Assembly (NCBI GenBank): GCA_944332815.1
Contig: CALVKQ010000002.1
Location: 251,787-315,786, forward strand
Source: an uncultured Clostridia bacterium
GTDB lineage: Bacteria > Bacillota > Clostridia > Christensenellales > CAG-917
Length of the DNA: 64,000 nucleotides
Reading direction: 5' to 3'
In this document: positions 12,793 to 22,941 of the stretch, in pieces
Numbering within the stretch: position 1 is the stretch's first letter
Layout of the letters: each line of letters opens with the position of its first letter
Notes under the pieces: generated by a model
Told to the model about the DNA's origin: nothing
What the model saw: the letters and a program-made list of their open reading frames with translations, nothing else
Databases searched by the model: none
Program-made: the position numbers and the translations under genes

Positions 12793-13242
12793 TCACTCCT
12801 CGTAGCGTTCCACCGAAATGCCTGCTTCCGCAAGCAGTTTTTGAGCAAATTCGTCGGGATAAGGATATTTATAGACGATGCGCGCTATGCCGGAGTTTAT
12901 TATCATTTTCGTGCATATCGTGCAAGGCTGGTGGGTGCAATAAAGCGTCGCGCCATCCACCGAAACGCCCAGTTTCGCCGCCTGGATGATGGCGTTCTGT
13001 TCCGCGTGCACGGCATAGCACATCTCATGGCGAGTGCCGCTGGGGATGCCGAGTTTGTCGCGCATACATTCTCCCTTGTCGCGGCAATTGAAAATGCCGG
13101 ACGGCGCACCGTTGTAACCTGTGGTGAGTATGCGCTTGTTTTTGGTGATGATAGCGCCGACGGCACGCCCTTCGCGCGCGCAGCTGGTCCAGGTCGCCAC
13201 CAACTCGCACATATCCATGAACCGCTTATCCCACTTGTCCAT
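12793..13242 (-). CDS. Deoxycytidylate (dCMP) deaminase, ComEB type
   Basis: 149 residues. Converts dCMP to dUMP for dTTP synthesis. The zinc site is intact: His-Ala-Glu in VHAEQNAIIQ and the Cys pair in PCTICTKMI. A second Cys-containing insertion (FNCRDKGECMRDKLG) and the early GYNGAPSG motif are typical of the dCMP-deaminase branch rather than of cytidine or tRNA-adenosine deaminases. The start at 13242 is preceded by CGGAGGAG. It is followed by its own terminator. Confidence 0.9.
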   Translation of the reverse strand: MDKWDKRFMDMCELVATWTSCAREGRAVGAIITKNKRILTTGYNGAPSGIFNCRDKGECMRDKLGIPSGTRHEMCYAVHAEQNAIIQAAKLGVSVDGATLYCTHQPCTICTKMIINSGIARIVYKYPYPDEFAQKLLAEAGISVERYEE

Positions 13243-13631
13243 AAGACTCCTCCGAACACTTGTATCGCTTTGCATATGATAACACATTTCCGCGGTGACG
13301 GCAACACCAAATTGCGCGCCGTGCGCTCACGCCGCAAACCGTTCGCGCCCTCAACCTCCGAAAAAACTCGCGCGGCTCTTATCCGCCGGGGATCGGCGCC
13401 ACGAAAACCGCTTTTTGCCGCAAGTATTCCTGTAAAAACGGCATTTGAGTGGCTTTTTCGAGCATTTTAGTGTTTTGCGAATAGTTCTATGTGTGGGTAA
13501 AATCCCTCGGCATCTTCTCCGATTTTAAGAAGGTTTTAATGGAATTTTAAGAAATTGAACAGGTGTCGGCAAACTTTTCCCCTGCGTTTTCAAAAAACGC
13601 GAAATTTTTTCAAAATTAGTGCCATAAAGTA
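13243..13631. other. Gap between dCMP deaminase and the groESL promoter
   Basis: About 390 bases between the divergent deaminase and groES genes. I see no conserved open frame, no tRNA and no convincing structured RNA. The right half becomes AT-rich and leads into the groESL promoter. Confidence 0.5.
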
Positions 13632-13660
13632 TTGACATCTGGCAGCCCGTGTAATAAACT
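13632..13660 (+). promoter_or_regulatory. groESL SigA promoter
   Basis: TTGACA at 13632-13637, a 17-base spacer and TAAACT at 13655-13660 form the promoter. The CIRCE operator begins two bases after the -10 box and so covers the transcription start, the usual HrcA-repressed arrangement. Confidence 0.8.
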
Positions 13661-13661
13661 G

Positions 13662-13688
13662 TTAGCAATCGGGCGCGAAGAGTGCCAA
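13662..13688 (+). promoter_or_regulatory. CIRCE operator (HrcA binding site), imperfect
   Basis: TTAGCAATC, a nine-base spacer and GAGTGCCAA match the CIRCE consensus TTAGCACTC-N9-GAGTGCTAA except for one base in each arm. The position between promoter and groES ribosome site is canonical. The hrcA gene is not in this window. Confidence 0.88.
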
Positions 13689-13723
13689 AACGATAATACG
13701 ATAATGTTTCAGGAGGCATAAAT

Positions 13724-15650
<1,927 letters not shown>

Positions 15651-15669
15651 GCCGGATCACACATCGCAT

Positions 15670-15706
15670 CCCCAACCGAAATCAAAGATTTTAGCCCGGG
15701 GACCCC
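15670..15706 (+). repeat. Short palindromic intergenic repeat, copy 1
   Basis: A 37-base stretch between groEL and its terminator starts CCCCAAC, carries an AAATC/GATTTT hairpin core and ends CGGGGACCCC. A second copy in the opposite orientation lies at 37527-37565, inside a MITE-like element. Two dispersed copies with the same ends suggest a REP-like family in this genome. Confidence 0.6.
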
Positions 15707-15720
15707 ATAAAACTACCCAA

Positions 15721-15750
15721 AAAACCACCGGTCTATCCGGTGGTTTTTTA
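15721..15750. terminator. Bidirectional terminator shared by groESL and the CRISPR array
   Basis: ACCACCGG and CCGGTGGT (8 bp, with a further A:T extension) enclose a five-base loop and are followed by TTTTTT on both strands. On the plus strand it ends groESL; on the minus strand it lies about 70 bases past the last, decayed CRISPR repeat and would end the pre-crRNA. Confidence 0.88.
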
Positions 15751-15818
15751 ACCTTTTCCGCCGACATATCGACATCTTCTTCACTCGCACGCCTTTGCAA
15801 ACGCGCCAAATCATCCTC

Positions 15819-15920
15819 ATCAATTCGCCATATGAAATCACACTGTTCTAAAACTCAAGGGCATTGTACACCCACCGCCGCCGCGTTTTGTATCCATATG
15901 AAATCACACTGTTCTAAAAC
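15819..15920 (-). CRISPR. Leader-distal end of the CRISPR array: decayed terminal repeat, one spacer, one intact repeat
   Basis: Read in the crRNA direction (minus strand), an intact 36-bp repeat (15885-15920) is followed by a 30-bp spacer (15855-15884) and a last repeat (15819-15854) whose final nine bases no longer match. Decay of the 3' end of the terminal repeat is the usual mark of the oldest end of an array. This fragment is separated from the other 62 repeats by the 1,054-bp interval described separately. Confidence 0.95.
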
Positions 15921-16186
15921 TGGACAAGGTAAAGGCTTTGCATCACAGTCAAGGGCGAGCACCCGATGTTGTTTGCGAGGTCAAGGGCGATAAGGCAGTC
16001 GGAGGGCTTCCCCCTGAACCTATCGGGCACCAGCGTGCTTTCGGAAAGGAACTTCGCCGCCTTGAACGCACGCGCCATAAGTTTATCGTTGTTCCAAATC
16101 GTGGTCAGCTTGTAGCTCGTTTCCTGAATGTCGATTACTGCATTTTGCTCTTCGTTCTGCTGAACCATTGCTTTTTCGTCGCTCAT
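15921..16186 (-). pseudogene. RecT-like phage protein, 3'-truncated by the CRISPR repeat
   Basis: The frame starts with ATG at 16186 behind GGAGGAG and runs 88 codons before it meets the repeat, where a stop (TAG, inside GTTTTAG) comes after two more residues. The visible part includes RFRGKPSDCLIALDLANNIG and SPLTVMQSLYLV, a pattern I associate with a family of phage single-strand annealing proteins annotated as RecT-like, normally about three times longer. The product would lack most of the fold. Assignment is by recall of the motif and needs a profile search. Confidence 0.55.
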
Positions 16187-16200
16187 TGTTTATCTCCTCC

Positions 16201-16476
16201 TTATGCGTGTTCGACACGCACGGTGGCTATTGTAGTATCGCCTTCGTCTGTAGATATGTCGAGACTGATTGTGCCGTCTTCATTAAAGATAAGTCTTATC
16301 TCGGAATCGGCGACGCGTTCGACGAGCTCGTCAGACTCTATTGCGCACATCACGAAGTCGTAAAGTGAGTTATATTCAACCAAGTCGAACAGTTGTCCAT
16401 CGCTGTGGTCGATGTTGAAGTTTGCCAAGCAGCTGGCATTTGTTCCGTCAATAAAGCTAAAGTTAAGTTTCTCCAA
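16201..16476 (-). CDS. Small phage-type protein of unknown function
   Basis: 91 residues if translation starts at the TTG at 16476, which has AAAGGAG about eleven bases upstream. The protein is acidic, with an alternating strand-rich C-terminal half (SEIRLIFNEDGTISLDISTDEGDTTIATVRVE). No family is recognised. It is the only complete gene in the 1,054-bp interval and lies 14 bases ahead of the RecT-like fragment, consistent with one phage operon. Confidence 0.6.
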   Translation of the reverse strand: MEKLNFSFIDGTNASCLANFNIDHSDGQLFDLVEYNSLYDFVMCAIESDELVERVADSEIRLIFNEDGTISLDISTDEGDTTIATVRVEHA

Positions 16477-16503
16477 GTTTAAGTTGTCTCCTTTGAATTT
16501 ATG

Positions 16504-16974
16504 TTATTTGTTTTTTTTCGCTCGTTTCTTGCTTTTCATGTGATTGTGTAATGTCAGACACGCGAGAAACACCGTAGCGTCGCTCGCAACGTCAATGATT
16601 TTGTACTTACCTTCTTTGGTTAAGTGCAAGTCGAACATTCGGTCGATTGTTTTGCCCGTGTTTTTCTCGTATAACATCTTGTACGCATTCAAGCAAGGCT
16701 CCCATATGCGCTTTTGTGGAGCCGAGGAGGTCTTGAGGTCAACCAGCCATCGCTCTCCGTTGTCCATTTCGTAAACTCGGTCGAGCGTGCCGGCATAGCC
16801 CAACTCTTTATCGCCGAACGCCCTTTCGATTTCCACGATGTTTGCAGTCTTTATGCCTTTATCTTTGCGAAACGCCACGTAGGCTTGCACATAAGGCAGA
16901 ATGTCCTCGTCGCACTCTATCGAGCCATACTTGTCGAGAGCCTCGCACGTCTTGTGCACGCGCGTACCCCGATT
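16504..16974 (-). pseudogene. PD-(D/E)XK-like phage nuclease, 5'-truncated by the CRISPR repeat
   Basis: The frame is open from the repeat boundary (16974) to the stop at 16504, about 156 codons. Visible are RGTRVHKTCEALDKYG, a pattern found near the N-terminus of RecB/Cas4-like nucleases, then GYAGTLDRVYEMDNGERWLVDLKTSS, which holds the D...D-x-K catalytic motif (Asp in GTLDRV, Asp and Lys in VDLKT). The start codon and first residues are missing; an internal GTG at 16959 could be used. Family nucleases pair with RecT-like annealing proteins, supporting the phage operon reading. Confidence 0.65.
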
Positions 16975-19900
16975 GTTTTATATCCATATGAAATCACACT
17001 GTTCTAAAACTTGAAGAGGACATATAACTTTTGTAGGCGTGTTTTGTATCCATATGAAATCACACTGTTCTAAAACAGAACAAACAGCGAACTCGATCGG
17101 GGCTTGTTTTGTATCCATATGAAATCACACTGTTCTAAAACTCACCTGTTCGCGCCTATGACTTGCGCCGCGTTTTGTATCCATATGAAATCACACTGTT
17201 CTAAAACGGGGCGCGCTCCCGTCACCGTTTCGCGCTTGTTTTGTATCCATATGAAATCACACTGTTCTAAAACTGTCCCGCCGAGAAAACTCGCAGGGCT
17301 GGTGTTTTGTATCCATATGAAATCACACTGTTCTAAAACCAACCAGGCGCGCACCGAGATTGCCGAAGAGTTTTGTATCCATATGAAATCACACTGTTCT
17401 AAAACCTACGAAGGTATCGAAACGCAGAGAAACGCGTTTTGTATCCATATGAAATCACACTGTTCTAAAACTCAGGCTGAACATTGACAAACACCACTAC
17501 GGTTTTGTATCCATATGAAATCACACTGTTCTAAAACTCTTGTCTTTCCTCCGTTTGAAAGTGTCAAGTTTTGTATCCATATGAAATCACACTGTTCTAA
17601 AACGCTCGGATGAGTTTCAGGCTCGTTTTGACAGTTTTGTATCCATATGAAATCACACTGTTCTAAAACCATACGGCTCTATATGGGGCTTGAAGATAAG
17701 TTTTGTATCCATATGAAATCACACTGTTCTAAAACATCCCGAAAGATATTTACGTAGAAAAAGTGTTTTGTATCCATATGAAATCACACTGTTCTAAAAC
17801 GAGGTTGAAAGCGGCATTACAGATGCAGGCGTTTTGTATCCATATGAAATCACACTGTTCTAAAACTAAGAGGCATACCGCCAAGTTCAGCATTAGTTTT
17901 GTATCCATATGAAATCACACTGTTCTAAAACATAGCAGATTGCAACGCCCTGAATATCTCGGTTTTGTATCCATATGAAATCACACTGTTCTAAAACTGT
18001 TGCTCGCGGCGGAACGGAAGCCCGTGTGTTTTGTATCCATATGAAATCACACTGTTCTAAAACACATCTTGTACTCCGCACTATCCGAGTGTGGTTTTGT
18101 ATCCATATGAAATCACACTGTTCTAAAACCTCCGGACTATCAATCAATATGCGATAATTGTTTTGTATCCATATGAAATCACACTGTTCTAAAACAACCG
18201 AAATGGAACACGTCGACGCGTGGCAGTTTTGTATCCATATGAAATCACACTGTTCTAAAACTTGCGTCAACGATTGGTTTAAGTTCGGCTTGTTTTGTAT
18301 CCATATGAAATCACACTGTTCTAAAACTGACCTGCTCACAGGTGCCCACCGCGTCCTGTTTTGTATCCATATGAAATCACACTGTTCTAAAACTGGACGA
18401 TAAATATATAATTAAAGAAGCATGTTTTGTATCCATATGAAATCACACTGTTCTAAAACGAACAGCGTGGACGGCAAACCGATACAGCCGTTTTGTATCC
18501 ATATGAAATCACACTGTTCTAAAACAGATATTGGGGTTTTATAATGTAATCGCCGGTTTTGTATCCATATGAAATCACACTGTTCTAAAACTGTGGCGGA
18601 AACAGTGGAGAACATCGAGGAGTTTTGTATCCATATGAAATCACACTGTTCTAAAACGCAAGATGGCATTCAGTTTCGCCGGTGTCCGTTTTGTATCCAT
18701 ATGAAATCACACTGTTCTAAAACACAGCTTGTCGCAGATGTGGGAATATATCAGTTTTGTATCCATATGAAATCACACTGTTCTAAAACATCATGATGGT
18801 GGCAGGCGTGGCAAGTGGGTTTTGTATCCATATGAAATCACACTGTTCTAAAACGCACAAGCTGTTGATATACACTACGCCCCGGTTTTGTATCCATATG
18901 AAATCACACTGTTCTAAAACACCATCTGGAAGCCGTCAGCGGAACATTGAGTTTTGTATCCATATGAAATCACACTGTTCTAAAACTAAACATAACTTTG
19001 TAGACAAGTCAACCTCGTTTTGTATCCATATGAAATCACACTGTTCTAAAACGCGTGTCCTCCTCTATGCCGCCGGCGTTCAGTTTTGTATCCATATGAA
19101 ATCACACTGTTCTAAAACAATCAAAGATTGTTTTATAGGCAAGCCTACGTTTTGTATCCATATGAAATCACACTGTTCTAAAACACTTGCGGGAGGTTTT
19201 TAAGCCGCCTTATGTTTTGTATCCATATGAAATCACACTGTTCTAAAACACACCGTCACCGTGGAGCAGGAAGAAGCTCGTTTTGTATCCATATGAAATC
19301 ACACTGTTCTAAAACTAGTATTCGCTCTCTATCGTGTTGCCGCCTGTTTTGTATCCATATGAAATCACACTGTTCTAAAACCCGTCTGTGCGGTTTGTAT
19401 AGACGAGAATTGTTTTGTATCCATATGAAATCACACTGTTCTAAAACACTGTTCCGCGCTGTCATTGTTGAACTCTTGTTTTGTATCCATATGAAATCAC
19501 ACTGTTCTAAAACAGTTGATACTGTATTGCCCGCTTTCAGTAAGTTTTGTATCCATATGAAATCACACTGTTCTAAAACCCCGTGATGGTCTTGTCTTAT
19601 GCTTCCTCAGTTTTGTATCCATATGAAATCACACTGTTCTAAAACTTATCGCTAACAAGTGGGATAACTCCGAACGTTTTGTATCCATATGAAATCACAC
19701 TGTTCTAAAACCGCGCAGGAAATGCTCCGCGACTTCGATCTGTTTTGTATCCATATGAAATCACACTGTTCTAAAACACCCCTCGGAACCTGCTCCCGAG
19801 TGCCCCGGTTTTGTATCCATATGAAATCACACTGTTCTAAAACAGAAGTACGGCATCACGGCGGAGCAGCTGAGTTTTGTATCCATATGAAATCACACTG

Positions 19901-21027
19901 TTCTAAAACTGGCGGCGGCGACAGGGCAAGCGCCCACAAGTTTTGTATCCATATGAAATCACACTGTTCTAAAACTGTCAACCCTTTTTCGCAAGTTTTT
20001 TTATGTTTTGTATCCATATGAAATCACACTGTTCTAAAACTTCTATGCCGCAGGTGTTCAACGGGTTTCGTTTTGTATCCATATGAAATCACACTGTTCT
20101 AAAACCGCCGGTGTAGTTTTTGAACCCCTCCGCCTGTTTTGTATCCATATGAAATCACACTGTTCTAAAACTCTGCCCTGCCACTTCTCCCGTGGCAGAC
20201 AGTTTTGTATCCATATGAAATCACACTGTTCTAAAACCATCCGGCGCGTCTGTTTTCATCGCGCATGTTTTGTATCCATATGAAATCACACTGTTCTAAA
20301 ACAATCCGCAAGGTTCTTGTTGTCCACAAAGTGTTTTGTATCCATATGAAATCACACTGTTCTAAAACTTCCTGATAAGCAAGGACAGCAGGGAGGCTGT
20401 TTTGTATCCATATGAAATCACACTGTTCTAAAACGCTCCGTGATGATGTCACGCTCCGCGAAAAGTTTTGTATCCATATGAAATCACACTGTTCTAAAAC
20501 CAACCGCGCGAACAAGTATCGCGCGTATCTGTTTTGTATCCATATGAAATCACACTGTTCTAAAACTGAATTTTCGCTCAGCGTGGACGGCGTGGGTTTT
20601 GTATCCATATGAAATCACACTGTTCTAAAACTGCGTACCCGACAAGTCACTTATGAACGTAGTTTTGTATCCATATGAAATCACACTGTTCTAAAACTGC
20701 GCCCGATGTCGAAGATACAGCGGTTCAGTTTTGTATCCATATGAAATCACACTGTTCTAAAACTTTGAGTTCCAGCTTTTCCACTTGGTAAATGTTTTGT
20801 ATCCATATGAAATCACACTGTTCTAAAACCTCCCGACGGCGACACCCGTTGCCAGACGGGTTTTGTATCCATATGAAATCACACTGTTCTAAAACACGCC
20901 GAGTCTCGTATAGACTTCTAAATCAGTTTTGTATCCATATGAAATCACACTGTTCTAAAACCCTCAGGGAGAAGTATTACGCATTCAAAGAGTTTTGTAT
21001 CCATATGAAATCACACTGTTCTAAAAC
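16975..21027 (-). CRISPR. Type II-A CRISPR array, 62 repeats and 61 spacers
   Basis: A 36-bp repeat occurs 62 times. In the crRNA direction it begins GTTTTAGAACAGTG and ends GGATACAAAAC, the 5' GTTTTAGA and 3' CAAAAC ends being typical of type II-A. Fifty-two intervals have a 66-base period and nine have 65, so spacers are 30 or 29 bp. By eye 61 of the repeats are identical; the exception is the leader-distal one (16975-17010), with C to T at repeat position 31, next to the 1,054-bp interval. No two spacers looked alike and none visibly matched the rest of the window. The leader is at the 21027 side, next to csn2. Confidence 0.99.
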
Positions 21028-21116
21028 CTCAAATTGAGCTCGGAACAACCCGTTTGTGAGTCGGGATGACTCATATGGCCTATATCATTATATCGGAATA
21101 ATCTCTGCAAATGCAA
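21028..21116 (-). promoter_or_regulatory. CRISPR leader, array promoter and leader-anchor motif
   Basis: The seven bases touching the first repeat (21034-21028, minus strand) read ATTTGAG, one of the conserved type II-A leader-anchor motifs that direct Cas1-Cas2 integration. Upstream, TTGCAT (21116-21111), an 18-base spacer and TATAAT (21092-21087) form a promoter lying inside the last codons of csn2; predicted start near 21080 gives about 50 bases of leader RNA. The leader also holds a CCCGAC...ACGGG-type inverted repeat. Confidence 0.75.
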
Positions 21117-21754
21117 ATCTTTTTTTCATGACGCAGGGAGCCTTCGCGCACAAAATTGTCCAGCACGACGACTCCGATGCGACTGCCTAATGCACGCGAG
21201 TACACCGCCACCATTTCATCATCGGTCATATATGCTTTTGGCTGCACTAGCGCGATCACCTTGACAAGATGCAATTCGGCACAAACGGAAATGAATTGTT
21301 CCAGTTTTTCGCCGATAGAATCTGTGTGGCAATCGGGCACGAGTCCGAGCATGGCAAAAACATCTTTGTATTCTATGGTTTCATTCATAGAAAAATCGAT
21401 GCAATGATCTCGCAGAGCTTCTTCCGTGCCGCTCTTGAGGGCGGCTATTAAATTGTCAATGTTCAAGCGCACAAGAGGATCTTGCCGCAACGCTTCATCC
21501 AAATGCTTATAAAGCTTCGTCAATACGCTCTTGCTTGCCGGAGAGAACCCCACAAAATCGCTTATGACTGCGATCTCCGCCGCTTTGAGCGGCTTCTTAT
21601 CGTGCTCGATCGCGACTTCTCTTGCAGGGAACTCCGCCGTCAGAAGATCCGCTACTATGTTTGTGAAAACATGCGGCGGCTCTACTTCGAGCACGGCAAT
21701 GTGTTCCGCAAGATCGATTTCCGCGCCTTCGCAATTGTAGCAGCGCAATATCAT
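21080..21754 (-). CDS. csn2: CRISPR adaptation protein Csn2
   Basis: 224 residues, the length of the short Csn2 branch. Csn2 forms tetrameric rings that encircle DNA ends and act with Cas1-Cas2 and Cas9 in spacer acquisition; its presence makes this a type II-A system. Recognition rests on position after cas2, length and the C-terminal pattern (EKLEQFISVCAELHLVKVIALVQPKAYMTDDEMVAVYSRA), which resembles Csn2; similarity is low as usual. The ATG overlaps the cas2 stop as ATGA. Its 3' end contains the array promoter. Confidence 0.85.
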   Translation of the reverse strand: MILRCYNCEGAEIDLAEHIAVLEVEPPHVFTNIVADLLTAEFPAREVAIEHDKKPLKAAEIAVISDFVGFSPASKSVLTKLYKHLDEALRQDPLVRLNIDNLIAALKSGTEEALRDHCIDFSMNETIEYKDVFAMLGLVPDCHTDSIGEKLEQFISVCAELHLVKVIALVQPKAYMTDDEMVAVYSRALGSRIGVVVLDNFVREGSLRHEKKICICRDYSDIMI

Positions 21755-22074
21755 ATTATCACCAAAGTGCTGTCATTGTCCAGCACCTGTCCCGAGCGCG
21801 CACCGAGGCAAATGTCCATGCCCTCGAATTGCTTCTCCGTTACCGTGAGGATCATCACACTCCCCTTATCCGGCAAATATTTTGCTACGCGGTTTTTAAT
21901 GAGCGCGACTGCCGTACCGTTGAGCGCCAACTTGCAGTAGACGGATTCTTGCAACATAAGGAACCCGTCCTTCACCAGCGATTTCCTGAATGATGCCGCC
22001 GCCTTTCGCTCGGCGGAGGTCAATGTCGGAAGATCGAAAAACAACAGCACCCTCATATATCTGTATGAGCTCAT
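21751..22074 (-). CDS. cas2: CRISPR-associated endonuclease Cas2
   Basis: 107 residues. Structural partner of Cas1 in spacer integration. Ferredoxin-like start YMRVLLFFDLPTLTSAERK with the conserved Asp at residue 14 and the type II variant end (MILTVTEKQFEGMDICLG). The start at 22074 overlaps the cas1 stop by four bases, so the three adaptation genes are translationally coupled. An upstream ATG inside cas1 would add 16 unrelated residues. Confidence 0.95.
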   Translation of the reverse strand: MSSYRYMRVLLFFDLPTLTSAERKAAASFRKSLVKDGFLMLQESVYCKLALNGTAVALIKNRVAKYLPDKGSVMILTVTEKQFEGMDICLGARSGQVLDNDSTLVII

Positions 22075-22940
22075 GCGAACCGGTAGAGGGAGAGCCCGTT
22101 CTGTCCATCGCTGTCCAAGCAATCGAACACGTTGCGCACATAACTCCCTATTGCATCATTCAGGCAAAATTCTTTGCCATACATTACACGTTTGTTCAGC
22201 AAGCCCACGAGCTCAAACTTCCGCTCCTTGCCGAACGATCTGTCACGATTCAGAAAAACATATTCATCCACTAACACGCGAAAAGGCTCTATAAGATCGC
22301 ACGAAAGGTTAAATTTGTTGAACTCATTGCGGTGTGTGAGTCCGAGCTGCGTAAGCCTTCCGCAAGCGACGACTTCGCGGTTGATGCAAGACAGCAACAC
22401 ACTGTAGCCGTAATTGAGCGCACTGTTGATGTCGCAATCTCTCTCGCGCGTGAACCCCATCCCGAACAATGTGTTGAAGTAGACCTTTGCCGCGTGCCCT
22501 TCACGATTTGCCGTGTCGCCGTATACGACCTCGGCAGCATAACCGTCCAACATTGCTGCCCTTTCGTCAAAGGAATATTTGTGCAACATCGCCGCTTGGT
22601 TGCGTATCTTTTGAGCGATTATCTCCGTGCCCACAAAAGCTGTCACAGCAGCGCTCCACCCTATTTGTTTGCGCAGTTGTTTCGCGCAGTTGTGACTGCC
22701 GTAATAACCAGTGATCTCTCCGTACGGGTCGCGCTTCTCATCGCAAAAGATAACCTTGATCTTATTGCGCGTGAGTTCGCATAAGGCGATGCCCGTGATA
22801 TTGACCGCAGGACATGCAAGCATCAGGCAATATATCTCGGAAAGATGTATCTTACGCACTTCGTCATTCCTGACGATGAGATAGTTATTGCCCACGCTCA
22901 ATTTGCACGGGGTATCCACCACGACGCACCGCCAACCCAT
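22071..22940 (-). CDS. cas1: CRISPR-associated integrase Cas1
   Basis: 289 residues, normal for type II Cas1. The metal-binding catalytic residues are visible: Glu147 in NREGHAAKVYF, His203 in GLTHRNEFNKF and Glu218 in LSCDLIEPFR. The N-terminal beta domain is followed by the helical catalytic domain. The ATG begins one base after the cas9 stop (TGAAATG). Together with Cas2 and Csn2 it should be competent for spacer acquisition. Confidence 0.97.
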   Translation of the reverse strand: MGWRCVVVDTPCKLSVGNNYLIVRNDEVRKIHLSEIYCLMLACPAVNITGIALCELTRNKIKVIFCDEKRDPYGEITGYYGSHNCAKQLRKQIGWSAAVTAFVGTEIIAQKIRNQAAMLHKYSFDERAAMLDGYAAEVVYGDTANREGHAAKVYFNTLFGMGFTRERDCDINSALNYGYSVLLSCINREVVACGRLTQLGLTHRNEFNKFNLSCDLIEPFRVLVDEYVFLNRDRSFGKERKFELVGLLNKRVMYGKEFCLNDAIGSYVRNVFDCLDSDGQNGLSLYRFA

Positions 22941-22941
22941 T

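Larger units (their letters stand above)
15921..16974 (-). other. 1,054-bp phage-like segment occupying one CRISPR spacer position (giant spacer candidate)
   Basis: The segment lies exactly between two full-length CRISPR repeats (15885-15920 and 16975-17010), where every other interval is 29-30 bp. It contains parts of three minus-strand genes in the order nuclease, small unknown, RecT-like, typical of a phage early recombination operon. The first is cut at its 5' end and the last at its 3' end precisely at the repeat boundaries. All three frames are free of stops and have phage-like ribosome sites. It is visibly richer in A+T than the housekeeping genes. Origin as an over-long prespacer, a recombination product or an assembly chimera cannot be decided from sequence. 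Confidence 0.85.

Noticed and set aside
17104..20612. Many plus- and minus-strand open frames encoding peptides with repeated FCIHMKSHCSKT or VLEQCDFIWIQN units
   Set aside because: These are translations of the 36-bp CRISPR repeat and its reverse; the repeat has no stop in some frames. They are not proteins.
15921..21027. Spacers that target the 1,054-bp segment or genes in this window
   Set aside because: Scanning the spacers by eye against the segment showed no match. This is not a substitute for an alignment search.
15751..21027. Integrated prophage as explanation for the phage genes in the array
   Set aside because: There is no integrase, no structural genes and no attachment-site duplication, and the segment ends exactly at the repeats on both sides.
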